Source: CBDCYS01 sp965226185
Lineage (GTDB): Bacteria; Acidobacteriota; Terriglobia; Bryobacterales; UBA6623
Direction of reading: 5' to 3'
Assembly: GCA_965226185.1 (NCBI GenBank)
Contig: CBDDCT010000003.1
Location: 310,001 to 374,000, forward strand
Length of the DNA: 64,000 nucleotides
Part shown: piece by piece, positions 53,851 through 62,296 of the stretch
Layout: each line of letters begins with the position of its first letter
Numbering within the stretch: the stretch's first letter is position 1
Made by a program: the position numbers and the translations under genes
Notes under the pieces: generated by a model
What the model saw: only the letters and a program-made list of their open reading frames with translations
The model's database searches: none
What the model was told of the DNA's origin: nothing

Positions 53851-55470
53851 ATGGCAGCTCCTCGGAATCGTCCCGCTCCGCGCCAGCGGATCCTTGACTA
53901 CCTCAACATTCATCCGTCCGAACTCAGGCCCGCGCTGGGATTGAGTCTTTATCTGCTATTGGGAATTGCCTCGGTAATCTGCCTGAAGACCGCCGCGGAT
54001 TCGCTTTTCCTGAGTCAATTCGACGCCAAGCGGCTTCCCTATGTGGATCTTGCGATCACGGCTCTTGTGGGGCTTGTGGTCGGCCTTTATCTGCGGTTGT
54101 CGAACCGCGTTTCTCAGGGCCGGCTGATTCTGTGGACCCAAGTGTTCCTTATCCTGAACCTGCTGACTTTGTGGTATCTGCTGGGTCAAGGGGTTTTCGG
54201 CATCCCGGCGCTGCTCTACGTCTGGGTGGGGATCTTTACGGTGCTGATCCCCAGCCAAGTTTGGTCTCTTGCCGGGACAATTTTTGACACACGTCAGGCG
54301 AAACGTCTGTTCTCCCTCGTCGGTGCGGGGGGCATCCTGGGAGCGGCTCTTGGGGGGCAATTCGCAAGCCGTGTCGGTCCGCGCATCGGGACGGAAAACC
54401 TCCTGCTGGCGACTTTGGGGTTTGTTGCCGCGTCGAGTTTGATAGTTTTCGCCCTGATCGGCGAGTCCCGGAAGCCGCTGGTTCGGGCGTCCGGCGGCAG
54501 CAGCGGAAACGCTTCATTCGCTGAAAGCTTCCGGCTGATTCGGAGTACTCGTTACTTGTCGCTGGTCGCGGCGGGACTGTTTTTCTCCACTGTGGTCGGC
54601 ACGCTTGTGAAGTACCAATTCAAGGCCGTGGTGCAGGTACACTTTGCGGATGCTCCGCAGCAGATGACTGGCTTCTTCGGGGACTTTTATGGCTACATCG
54701 CCGTCTTCTCTTTCCTGTTTCATATGCTGTTCACGGGACGGCTGTTGCGCTGGGCCGGCCTGGGTCTGAGTCTTTTCATCTTGCCGGTATCGCTGCTAGG
54801 GGGTGCGGCGGCGTTGGTCCTCTCTTCGTCGCTGGGAGCGGCCGTGTTCGCGCGCGGTTGCGATCAGAGCTTTCGGCATTCAGTCGACCGTTCTTCGATC
54901 GAGTTGCTCTACGTGCCGCTCGCCGCCAATGTTCGCGCGCAGGTCAAGAGCTTTCTCGACATGATCGTCAGCCGCTCGGCCGACGGACTGGCGAGCGTGA
55001 TCCTGGTGCTGCTGCTGAGCGTGCTGCAGTTGGAGCTTCAACAGGTTGGATTGGTGAGCGTCCTGTTCACCCTTCCTTGGCTGCTTCTGGTGTGGCAATT
55101 GCGCGGGGAGTACAGGGCTAATCTGCGGCACAGCATTGGACGCAAGGACATCAACGCGGAGGCGCTGCTCAACCGCATGGCTGAGTCGGCCCAGCCGGGG
55201 CGGCTCGAGGAGACGTTGCGCGGGTCGGATCCGCGAGCGATCGAGACGGCCGTTGATTGGATGCAGTTCAGCGGCGTCACGGCGGGGCAGGCGCAATTGG
55301 CTTCACTGCTCACGCATGAGTTGAGTGCAATTCGGCGCAAGGCCATGGCCGCGGTGCTGGCAAACGAAATGCCTGGTTGCGAAAACGAGGTGCTGCGTTT
55401 TTTGGAGCTAGAGCGCGACGTGGATAGCCGCTGGCAGGCGCTTGACTACCTGGAAAGACAGGATATGGCA
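53851..55470 (+). pseudogene. MFS-type nucleotide-transporter-like membrane protein with HEAT-like repeats, truncated by IS1380
   Basis: 540 native codons remain. About 12 hydrophobic segments from ALGLSLYLLLGIASVICLKTAADSLFLSQFD to VGLVSVLFTLPWLLLVWQL; R-Q-A-K-R-LFSLVGAGGILGAALGG and DRSSIELLYVPLAANVRAQVKSFLDMIVSRSADG are typical of NTP/NDP-exchange-transporter (TLC/MFS) relatives. From residue 425 HEAT-like helices begin (ETAVDWMQFSGV, LASLLTHELSAIRRKAMAAVL, RWQALDYLERQD) and stop at the IS boundary. The missing part is not elsewhere in the window. ATG 53851 is preferred over the upstream TTG. Confidence 0.8.
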
Positions 55471-55610
55471 CCTGAATTATGCACTGCGGGGTGCACCGGA
55501 GGAGGGCTGAGCCGCCAGGGGCCATTTGGGGGACCCCCGAAAACATGGGGTAATAAGGTAGGCTGGCAAAGATTTCAGCTTCGCCAGTCAACCCCAAGGA
55601 GGTCACCCAA

Positions 55611-57071
55611 ATGGTTACCAAGCGAAAACAGCATAGCTCCCGAAGGCCCGTCAAACAAGGCCGGGGCGCGAGGGCCCCGCGGCCCAATAAAATCGGGGCT
55701 GCCACGCCTTATCACTTCCGCGGCAAGAATCTGACTCCCTACGGCGGCTTGCTGCCCGTCGCCACCCTGCTCGAAAAACTCGGCTTCCAGGCGCTGCTGG
55801 AAGAAACCATCACGAACAAACGAATCACCCGTGTGATGAGCCTCTACCAGTTTGTGCTGGCCCTCGTGCTGGGCCTCTATGTCGGCTTTGCGCGGCTGAA
55901 CCAACTCCGCTTCATCGCCCGCGACCCCATCTTGACCGGCATCTTGCAAGTGACGCGTCTGCCGCCGCAGTCCACGCTGTGGCGCTTTCTGGCCTCGCTG
56001 CACCTCAACGTGGCGAAGCAGATCCTTTCCATTCAGCGCCAGCTGCGGGAACGAGTCTGGGCCGCGGCCCAGGTGAAATTGGAGACGGTGACGCTGGACA
56101 CCGACACCACCGTGCACACGCTCTACGGCCGCCAGATGGGCGGGCGCAAGAGTTACAACCCCAAGAACAAGGGCAAGCGCAGCTACCAGCCGATACTGAC
56201 TTTCCTGGCCGAGACGCGCGAATACCTGATGGGCGGGTTGCGCAACGGCGACCGGCCCACGGGCCGGCAGATCGCCGCCCACCTCGAGAGCGCCTTTCGG
56301 GCTTTGCCGCACGGCGTGAAGAAAATCCTGGCGCGGGCCGATTCCGGGTTTTATTGCTGGGAGGCGGTGGAGGCCTATGAAAAGGCGGCTTGTCAGTTCG
56401 TCATCGTGGCGCGCAAGACCAGGCGGCTGGTCGAGCAGTTGCAGCAAGCGGCCTGGAAGCCCTCGCCCCACAGCGATGCGGATGCGGAATGCGAATTCCT
56501 CTACCAGCCGCAGGGCTGGGCGCGGGCCTGTCGTTTCCTGGCGCTGCGTTACGAAAACGAACCCGCGGCCGGCGCGGCCGAGCAATACCAGCTGTTTGCC
56601 ACCAGCGCTTACACCTACCGCGTGTTTGTCACCAACCTGGCCGAACCGATCGCGGCGGTGGTGTGGTTTTACAATCAGCGCGCCGCAGCCGAGAACCTCA
56701 TCAAGGAGGCCAACAACGACGCCGGGCTGGCGGCCCATCCCTCGCGCCGCTTTGACATGAACCGCAATCACTTTCAGCTGGCCATGCTGGCCTACAATCT
56801 CAACTGCTGGCTGCTGCTGTTCAACCGCGAAGCCCAAGCCAGCGTGGAGACACTGCGGCACACCACCCTGGCGACGGCGCGGCTGCGCTTTCTGTTCGTG
56901 GCGGCCAAGATCTGGCGGCACGCCGGCAGAACGGGTGTCAGCTACAGCGATCATTATGAGGAAAAGGGCCTGTTTGAACGGCTGATGCGGCGGCTGCGGG
57001 CGATGGGGCCACCGGGATCGAGCTTCGCGCCGGTGGTGGAGGGTGCGCTGAGTTGGGTAGTGGGGTCTTAG
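55611..57071 (+). CDS. IS1380-family transposase (IS-A) with an altered last five residues
   Basis: A 486-residue DDE transposase starting MVTKRKQHSSRRPVKQG, with AGGAGG 10 bases upstream. KLETVTLDTDTTVHTLYG (first Asp), LARADSGFYCWEAVEAYE (second Asp) and YNQRAAAENLIKEANND (Glu) form the catalytic triad. The original reading frame ended EGALS at a TGA; the nested transposon inserted one base before that point, so translation now continues for W-V-V-G-S into its terminal repeat. All catalytic residues remain, and the enzyme may still work on IS-A or MITE ends. Confidence 0.93.
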   Translation: MVTKRKQHSSRRPVKQGRGARAPRPNKIGAATPYHFRGKNLTPYGGLLPVATLLEKLGFQALLEETITNKRITRVMSLYQFVLALVLGLYVGFARLNQLRFIARDPILTGILQVTRLPPQSTLWRFLASLHLNVAKQILSIQRQLRERVWAAAQVKLETVTLDTDTTVHTLYGRQMGGRKSYNPKNKGKRSYQPILTFLAETREYLMGGLRNGDRPTGRQIAAHLESAFRALPHGVKKILARADSGFYCWEAVEAYEKAACQFVIVARKTRRLVEQLQQAAWKPSPHSDADAECEFLYQPQGWARACRFLALRYENEPAAGAAEQYQLFATSAYTYRVFVTNLAEPIAAVVWFYNQRAAAENLIKEANNDAGLAAHPSRRFDMNRNHFQLAMLAYNLNCWLLLFNREAQASVETLRHTTLATARLRFLFVAAKIWRHAGRTGVSYSDHYEEKGLFERLMRRLRAMGPPGSSFAPVVEGALSWVVGS

Positions 57072-57106
57072 CGTGGTCATGGGCTATTTCAGCCCGACGA
57101 TCGTTG

Positions 57107-57250
57107 TCATTGCACGTCTTCCAGCGGGAAGCCAACACCTTGAGGCTTTCGACCTTCCTTTCTGGCTTGCTCGTACTCCGCCGGATTGCAGGCCACCACC
57201 ACTGTCTCGCGTTCCTCGATTGTCAATACCGTAGCGGTGATTTTCCCGGA
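57107..57250 (-). pseudogene. Start-less C-terminal fragment of a small conserved protein inside the transposon
   Basis: The minus strand reads GKITATVLTIEERETVVVAC, then NPAEYEQARKEGRKPQGVGF and PLEDVQ before a stop. This looks like the C-terminal half of small proteins ending 'VGFPLEDV'. A stop codon precedes it without any Met. The matching N-terminal type (GDVVKIRLHGGDVVRRVV) is encoded on the opposite strand from 57292, so the two halves of one gene appear inverted relative to each other. Confidence 0.4.
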
Positions 57251-57291
57251 CTAAATTTGGAGATGCCTTATGGTATCAGTAAAATTGGGTT

Positions 57292-57486
57292 ATGAACACT
57301 GGTGATGTCGTGAAAATCCGGCTCCACGGCGGCGACGTGGTGCGGCGGGTTGTGAATCTCAGCCCGTTCTGGTATCCTGATATCATCAGCGACGAAAATA
57401 CCGCAACGGAGGAAAGTGATGGCAGAAGAATCCGCAAAGCTGGCCGCTCCATACGTTCCGTTCAGCACGTTCCAGACAGCGCTTAA
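57292..57486 (+). CDS. Small ORF upstream of the DUF5343 gene
   Basis: A 64-codon frame starting MNTGDVVKIRLHGGDVVRRVVNLSPFWYPDI (shown in part), overlapping the first 68 bases of the DUF5343 gene in another frame. The first 22 residues look like a small SH3-like strand set; the rest is probably not native. It may be a leader, or the severed N-terminus of the small protein whose C-terminal part lies inverted at 57107-57250. Confidence 0.35.
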   Translation: MNTGDVVKIRLHGGDVVRRVVNLSPFWYPDIISDENTATEESDGRRIRKAGRSIRSVQHVPDSA

Positions 57487-58129
57487 CTTCCTGAGGTCGC
57501 ACGGCGTGCCAACTATAGTTGACCGCTCGGCACTTCCTGAACTTTCGGGCGTTGCCCAAGGCCAGGTGCTAAGAGCTTTCCAGTTTCTCAGCTTGATCGA
57601 TGCAAACGGCAAGCCCGAAGACCTAGCCAGTCTCGCCGTCGATGAGGACAAACGCAAGCCTGTATTGGCTGAGGTGTTGAAGCGTTCGTATGCAGAAGTG
57701 TTCGCAACAGTTTTAGACAACGCATCGCCATCCGAATTCGACGCGGCCATGCAGAAGTACAAAGTAAGCGGCGACACGCTCAGGAGGGCGAAGAGTTTCT
57801 TCCTCAAGTCCGCACATTTCGCTGAACTGCCGCTGTCGAAGCATCTGACACGCAAGACGCGCAGCTCTACTGGCCGACGCGGCAATAGTACAGCCAGAGG
57901 ACGAAAGGTCAGCGCAAAAAAGAAGGAGATCGGATCGGAGAAACCCGCCGATCAATCACAACAGGGGGAGGCAATGAAAGAAATCTCGTTGCCGGTCGTT
58001 GGCGGAAATCTCACGCTGACGGGCACGTTCAATGCTCTCCACCTTGAGAGCGAGGAACGGGGGTTGATCTACAAGATCGTTGATCTGATGACCGCTTACG
58101 AGCGGAAAACGGAAAAGGCCAGCGAATGA
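57419..58129 (+). CDS. DUF5343 family protein, transposon cargo
   Basis: A 236-residue soluble protein; CGGAGGA lies 6 bases before ATG 57419. VPFSTFQTALNFLRSHGVPTIVDRSALPELSGVAQGQVLRAFQFLSLID (given here as the family core in parts), then VLAEVLKRSYAEVF and KYKVSGDTLRRAKSFFLKSA match DUF5343, a winged-helix-like family of unknown function. Residues 150-185 are a basic Ser/Arg/Lys linker, and the C-terminal 45 residues (EISLPVVGGNLTLTGTFNAL) form a small beta domain. Sits between a small ORF and a tRNA-like gene inside the same transposon. DNA or RNA binding is an inference. Confidence 0.8.
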   Translation: MAEESAKLAAPYVPFSTFQTALNFLRSHGVPTIVDRSALPELSGVAQGQVLRAFQFLSLIDANGKPEDLASLAVDEDKRKPVLAEVLKRSYAEVFATVLDNASPSEFDAAMQKYKVSGDTLRRAKSFFLKSAHFAELPLSKHLTRKTRSSTGRRGNSTARGRKVSAKKKEIGSEKPADQSQQGEAMKEISLPVVGGNLTLTGTFNALHLESEERGLIYKIVDLMTAYERKTEKASE

Positions 58130-58147
58130 ACGTTGGCCTCAGTTTGC

Positions 58148-58237
58148 GGCGGGCGACTCCTCGCTGGTACGAGGACAGGATTTATAATCCCAGTGTTGCT
58201 CAATAGGCAATGGGTTCGATTCCCTCGCCCGCCGCCA
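58148..58237 (+). tRNA. Class II tRNA-like gene with 9/3 cloverleaf (allo-tRNA type), anticodon UAU
   Basis: Acceptor stem of 9 bp: GGCGGGCGA (58148-58156) with TCGCCCGCC (58225-58233), then G73 and an encoded CCA (58235-58237). D arm CCTCG-CTGGTA-CGAGG with GG in the loop. Anticodon loop TTTATAA (anticodon UAU, position 33 U, 37 A) on a stem with only three Watson-Crick pairs (GGA/TCC). Long variable arm TTGC-TCAATAG-GCAA. T arm of 3 bp, GGG-TTCGATT-CCC. A normal 7/5 fold is not possible but 9/3 closes perfectly, the arrangement of published allo-tRNAs, which have Ser-like features. The weak anticodon stem keeps decay possible. Confidence 0.65.
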
Positions 58238-58361
58238 TGTTTAACCGTCCCTACGGCTAGCGCAAACTACCCGCAGGGCACATCCTTGGGCCAGGGCCAA
58301 AGGACAGGGTTGATACCCACTGTCATTTTAGCCCAATCGGCCTGGAAAGGCAAGGGGAAAA

Positions 58362-59309
58362 ATGACGTGTCACTCGTGTTCTGTGGATTGTGTGAAAGCC
58401 GGAAGGTACGGTCGAAAGCGCGTTCAGCGCTACCTCTGTAAGCAGTGCGGCAAGCGCTACAGCGAGCCGCAGGACAAGCCCCTAGGCGACGTCCGCCTAC
58501 CCGATGAGAAGGTCCTACTGATTCTCCACTGCCTTGTGGAAGGCAACTCTGTGCGTGGCACGGCTCGCCTGTGCGACGTGGAGAAGCGAACCGTGCTGAA
58601 CCTTCTGAAAGCAGCCGGAGAGAACTGTGAGCGGATGCTAGAGCAGCGCATCCGCAACGTCCCTTGCGATGACGTTCAGCTTGACGAGATCTGGACTTAT
58701 GTCAAGAAGAAAGAGCACCGCAAAACAGCCGAGGACAAGGGCCGGGATGACATCGGCGATCAGTTCGTTTTCATCGCCATCGAGCGAAATACCAAGCTCG
58801 TCATTACTTGGCACCTTGGACGGCGGAACGGTGTGAATACTCAGGATTTCATCACAAAGCTGCGATGCGCCACGGCGGCCCAGCGCTTCCAACTCAGCTC
58901 GGATGCGTTTCAGGCATACCGCACAGCGATCGAATGGGGCCTTCACGACCGAGCCGACTACGCGCAAATAATCAAACTGTACGGCAAGTTACCGACTGGC
59001 CGGGAGTCCTACCGTCCGCCCAAGATAAAGGGCACGATCAAGGCCGACATACTGGGCCATCCGAACCCGAAGCTGGTATGTACATCACACGTTGAGCGCA
59101 AGAACGGCTCGTTCCGGCAGTGGTGCAAGCGGTTCACGCGGTTAACCTACAGCTTCAGCAAGAAGCGGGAAAACCTACGCGCGGCATGCGCGTTGCATTT
59201 TGCCTATTATAATTTCTGTAGAGTCCATGGCAGTCTTCGGGTTACGCCCGCGATGGAAGCCGAAATCACAGACCACGTGTGGACGCTGGGGGAGCTGATT
59301 GCGGCATGA
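58362..59309 (+). CDS. IS1/IS1595-like single-ORF transposase
   Basis: A 315-residue transposase; AAGGGG lies 5 bases before the ATG. N-terminal zinc ribbon CHSCSVDCVKAGRYG...YLCKQCGKRYSEP, HTH (EGNSVRGTARLCDVEKRTVLNLL), then a DDE domain with LDEIWTYVKKKEHRK (Asp), QLSSDAFQAYRTAIE (Asp) and the C-terminal SHVERKNGSFRQWCKRFTR (Glu). Resembles IS1 InsB-type cores fused to an InsA-like zinc/HTH region. The stop lies inside the right terminal repeat. Intact. Confidence 0.93.
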   Translation: MTCHSCSVDCVKAGRYGRKRVQRYLCKQCGKRYSEPQDKPLGDVRLPDEKVLLILHCLVEGNSVRGTARLCDVEKRTVLNLLKAAGENCERMLEQRIRNVPCDDVQLDEIWTYVKKKEHRKTAEDKGRDDIGDQFVFIAIERNTKLVITWHLGRRNGVNTQDFITKLRCATAAQRFQLSSDAFQAYRTAIEWGLHDRADYAQIIKLYGKLPTGRESYRPPKIKGTIKADILGHPNPKLVCTSHVERKNGSFRQWCKRFTRLTYSFSKKRENLRAACALHFAYYNFCRVHGSLRVTPAMEAEITDHVWTLGELIAA

Positions 59310-59553
59310 CCACGCTAAGACCCCACTACCCTGAGTTGAGGGGCGCTCCATGCATAAAATTTCATGCACTCGCCGCAACGTACTGGGAACACGCCGCTTG
59401 CCCGCCCGCTTTTGCCCGCCGGGATTGGCAGGCGGCTCAAACAGGGAGGGAAACAGAGGAAAAGACGACTTGCTAAATCACTGAGTTGACACGACTGCCG
59501 CTACCGCCACAACTCCATCGGCGATGGCTACGCCGAATCTGTGCATAATTCAG

Positions 59554-60999
59554 GTGACAGAGTGTACCCAAACCAGCTTCACCTTCGCCGACCATGGCCG
59601 CCGCCAGGTGGTAGCCCGTTTCGACGGCGGCATGATCACCTCCGACGGCGGCGCCATGCTGTTGCGCCAGACCGAACAGCGCAGCGGCATCGTGCGGCAG
59701 TTCGCCGCCTGCTTCCGTGATCACCGCCAGCCCGCGCAAGTCGAACACAGCGTGCGCGAGCTGGTCTCGCAGCGCGTCTACGGGCTGGCGCTGGGTTATG
59801 AGGACCTCAACGATCACGATCAGCTGCGCTCCGACCCGCTGCTGGCTCTGCTGAGCGGCAAACAAGACCTCGAAGGCAAGCAGCGCCGCCGAGCCCAAGA
59901 CCGCGGCAAGGCGGGCGCCGGCAAGAGCACTCTCAACCGCCTGGAGTTGACCCCGGCCAAGGCCGGCGCGCAAAGCCGTTACAAGAAGATCGTTCTCGAC
60001 ACGGGCGCGGCGGACCGTCTGCTGACCTCGCTCTACATTCAATCGCAGCCGTGCCAGCCCGAGCGCATCGTGCTCGATCTCGACGCCACCGACGACGCGC
60101 TGCACGGCCGCCAAGAGGGGCGCTTTTTTCACGGCTACTACGGACACTATTGCTACCTGCCGCTCTACATTTTCGCCGGGGACCAGTTGCTGTGCGCGCG
60201 CCTGCGGCCGTCCAACATCGACGCCTCGGCGGGGTCGCTCGAAGAGGTCCGGCGCATCGTCGAACAACTGCGGCGGGTGTGGCCCGAGGTCGAGATCCTG
60301 CTGCGGGCCGACAGCGGTTTTTGCCGCGACGAGATCATGAGCTGGTGCGAGAACCAGGGCGTGGATTACGTGTTCGGACTGGCGAAAAACGAGCGTTTAG
60401 AGCGCCTGATCAAGAGACGGATGAAGCTGGCGCGGCGGCGTTTCGCCAAGAGGGGCAAGGCGGCCCGGGCGTTCGGGGATTTCCGCTACCGCACGCGAAC
60501 CAGCTGGGCGCGGGGGCGCAGGGTGGTGGCCAAGGCGGAGTATCTGGCGAAGGGCGAAAACCCGCGTTTCGTGGTGACGTCGCTGACGCCCAAGCAAGCG
60601 GCGGCGCAACACTTATACGAGACGATCTACTGCGCCCGCGGAGAGATGGAGAACCGCATCAAGGAGCAGCAGCTGGGGCTGTTCGCCGACCGCACCTCGA
60701 CCGCGCTATTGCGGTCGAATCAGATCCGCTTATATTTTTCATCGATCGGGTACTGTTTGCTGGAGACGCTGCGGCGGCTGGGGTTGGCGGGGACGAAGAT
60801 GGCGCGGGCGCAATGCACGACGATCCGGCTGCGGTTGTTGAAGATCGGAGCGCGCATCCGGATCACGGCGCGCAAAGTGTGGATTTCGCTGGCGACGGGA
60901 TACGCCTGGGCGGGGGTGTTCGCCCAAGCGTATGAGAATCTCGAACGGGGGAGCCGCGGCGCTGCTGAAAACGGCAAGGCGAGTTCAAGTAATACTTGA
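59554..60999 (+). CDS. Second IS1380-family transposase (IS-B)
   Basis: A 481-residue DDE transposase. Frame starts at GTG 59554, which uses the last base of IS-A; the native start may have been an ATG before ACAGAG, displaced by the insertion. TSFTFADHGRRQVVARFDGGMITSDGGAMLLRQ, RVYGLALGYEDLNDHDQLR and DPLLALLSGK (in parts) are IS1380 hallmarks; catalytic residues in IVLDLDATDDALHG, LLRADSGFCRDEIMSWCE and IYCARGEMENRIKEQQ. Only distantly similar to IS-A transposase. Its left end is not visible; expression may now depend on IS-A. Confidence 0.92.
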   Translation: MTECTQTSFTFADHGRRQVVARFDGGMITSDGGAMLLRQTEQRSGIVRQFAACFRDHRQPAQVEHSVRELVSQRVYGLALGYEDLNDHDQLRSDPLLALLSGKQDLEGKQRRRAQDRGKAGAGKSTLNRLELTPAKAGAQSRYKKIVLDTGAADRLLTSLYIQSQPCQPERIVLDLDATDDALHGRQEGRFFHGYYGHYCYLPLYIFAGDQLLCARLRPSNIDASAGSLEEVRRIVEQLRRVWPEVEILLRADSGFCRDEIMSWCENQGVDYVFGLAKNERLERLIKRRMKLARRRFAKRGKAARAFGDFRYRTRTSWARGRRVVAKAEYLAKGENPRFVVTSLTPKQAAAQHLYETIYCARGEMENRIKEQQLGLFADRTSTALLRSNQIRLYFSSIGYCLLETLRRLGLAGTKMARAQCTTIRLRLLKIGARIRITARKVWISLATGYAWAGVFAQAYENLERGSRGAAENGKASSSNT

Positions 61000-61204
61000 A
61001 GCACACAGGGCTCGACAGGGGCGGCAATCGAGGTTTGCCCAAAAACAGACGAAAAACGCCTCGGCCAGGGTCGCGGACAGCATGCCGGGCCGTTTCTGCC
61101 CCACGGCGGCCCCGCCGAGAGGCGATGCCGCCTCAAGACCATGAAATCCCATCCCGCGCGCCCCGCCAACCCCGTTTTCGGGAATCGATGAGAAATGCGG
61201 GCTA
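61000..61204 (+). mobile_element. Right noncoding end of the IS-B element
   Basis: About 200 bases between the transposase stop and the point where glycosyltransferase coding sequence resumes on the minus strand (about 61205). No gene is supported. The element end and its inverted repeat cannot be fixed because the left end of IS-B is not present in the window. Confidence 0.5.
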
Positions 61205-61550
61205 GCGCCAGCGCCGACGGAAAGACCTTCAGGTAGTCCTTGCCCTCGTCTCGCAGGCACTTGAGGAACGCTTTTCCGGTTGACGTCGGATCTAGGTCGA
61301 GTCTCGCGGCTTCGGCTCCTCCCCCCTGCGCTCCCGCGGGTTCCGCCTTGGAAAGATAAGTGATAGGGGCGCGGAGCTGGCTCAACTGGCCATGAAAGCG
61401 GGTTTCCGTCGGCGCCTTCAACGAGAAGATCTCGACGTCGAAACCCTGGCGCTCCAACTCGAGAATCTCGTTGAGGATGAAGGTCTCCGAAAGTCTCGGG
61501 AATACCTTCAGTACGTAACCGACCTTAGGATTCGGAACAAGCGGTCTCAT
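61205..61550 (-). pseudogene. N-terminal fragment of a GT4-like glycosyltransferase, cut by IS-B
   Basis: From ATG 61550: KVGYVLKVFPRLSETFILNEILELERQGFDVEIFSLKAPTE (in parts), RFHGQLSQLRAPITYLSK and KDYLKVFPSALALAR, the N-terminal domain of colanic-acid/WcaL-type glycosyltransferases. After ALAR the frame enters IS-B sequence with unrelated composition. The start overlaps the stop of the upstream gene by 4 bases. The catalytic C-terminal domain is missing. Confidence 0.85.
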
Positions 61551-62278
61551 CGGGCCGTCTCCATCGCCAACTGTTGCCCGGTGTTGTCGTTCATGAGAAG
61601 CTGCATTTCATGCCCGAGCCGGTCCATTCCTCCAAAGTCCAGCGCCGGAATCGCGGCGGGTTCGGTGGAATCCAGCATGGCGAGAATTTGTTCCGCCAGC
61701 CGTTCTGGCGTGAGATTCGACGGGTGAATCATGCGGAGCAAGCCCAGCTCGTGGAGCCTTCGAGACCTAATCAACTGCTCCTGCCGGGGACGCGTTCTGG
61801 GAATCACAATGGCCCGCTTCCCCAGCGACAAGATCTCGCTGACCGTGTTGTATCCGGCCATCGAAACGACCAAGTCGGCGGCGTCCAGGTAGACAAGCGG
61901 GTCGTCGCAAAAGCCCACCACCTGAACCTCGGGCCCACCGGCCCTGGTTTTGAAACGCTTGGCATCTTGTGAACTGATTTCAGAGCCCAGCAACACCACG
62001 CTCGCAAGCGACATCTTCTTCATCACAAGCGGCAGTGCTTTCAGGTAGGCATCGATGACCGGAGCCCCGTCTGACCCTCCGCCTATCGTCAGGACGATGA
62101 ACTTGCCATCTTGTACCTGGAGCCGCTGGAGTAATCGTTTCGACGCCTGCTTGTCCACTGCTCGGGGGAGGTATCCGCAAAAGCGGGATTTATCCCGCAC
62201 GGGATCGGAAAAATCGTACTCCGTCAGTGGGTCAAATATCGAGGGCTGGCCATAGATGAAGATAACGACGCCAATGAA
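61547..62278 (-). pseudogene. C-terminal part of a GT28/MurG-like glycosyltransferase, 5'-truncated
   Basis: Reads from about 62278 as GVVIFIYGQPSIFDPLTEYDF, DKSRFCGYLPRAVDKQ, then FIVLTIGGGSDGAPVIDAYLKALP, VVGFCDDPLVYLDAADLVVSMAGYNTVSEILSLGKRAIVIPR, the donor-binding half of GT28 enzymes (G-G-G-S-D-G loop and AGYNT-x-E). An ATG at 62200 gives a 217-residue frame, but homologous sequence extends upstream without a start, so about 150 residues are missing. The plus-strand sequence beyond 62278 is unrelated. Confidence 0.75.
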
Positions 62279-62296
62279 GTCACAAAGACACTACGA

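Larger units (their letters stand above)
57056..59330 (+). mobile_element. IS1-like transposon with cargo (DUF5343 gene and tRNA-like gene)
   Basis: A 2275-bp element. Perfect 26-bp terminal inverted repeats (57056-57081 and 59305-59330) beginning GGTAGTGGGGTCTTAG, and an exact 8-bp target duplication CTGAGTTG (57048-57055 and 59331-59338). It contains a small ORF, a DUF5343 gene, a class II tRNA-like gene and a single-ORF transposase at the right end, all on the plus strand. Ends starting GGT and an 8-9-bp duplication fit the IS1/IS1595 group. About half of the element is cargo, which is unusual for this group. Confidence 0.93.
55471..59554 (+). mobile_element. IS1380-family element (IS-A) interrupted by an IS1-like transposon
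   Basis: Ends CCTGAATTATGCAC (55471-55484) and GTGCATAATTCAGG (59541-59554) are perfect 14-bp inverted repeats. Without the nested 2.3-kb transposon IS-A would be about 1.8 kb with one transposase. A subterminal TGCATAAAATTTCATGCA palindrome lies near the right end, shared with the MITE at 11028. The flanks are TGGCA on the left and TGACA on the right, so no exact target duplication remains, pointing to recombination between copies or a mutated duplication. Confidence 0.9.

Noticed and set aside
58148..58237. Ordinary tRNA-Leu or tRNA-Sec
   Set aside because: The T stem has only three pairs and the acceptor nine; the anticodon loop TTTATAA gives UAU, not a Leu or UCA anticodon.
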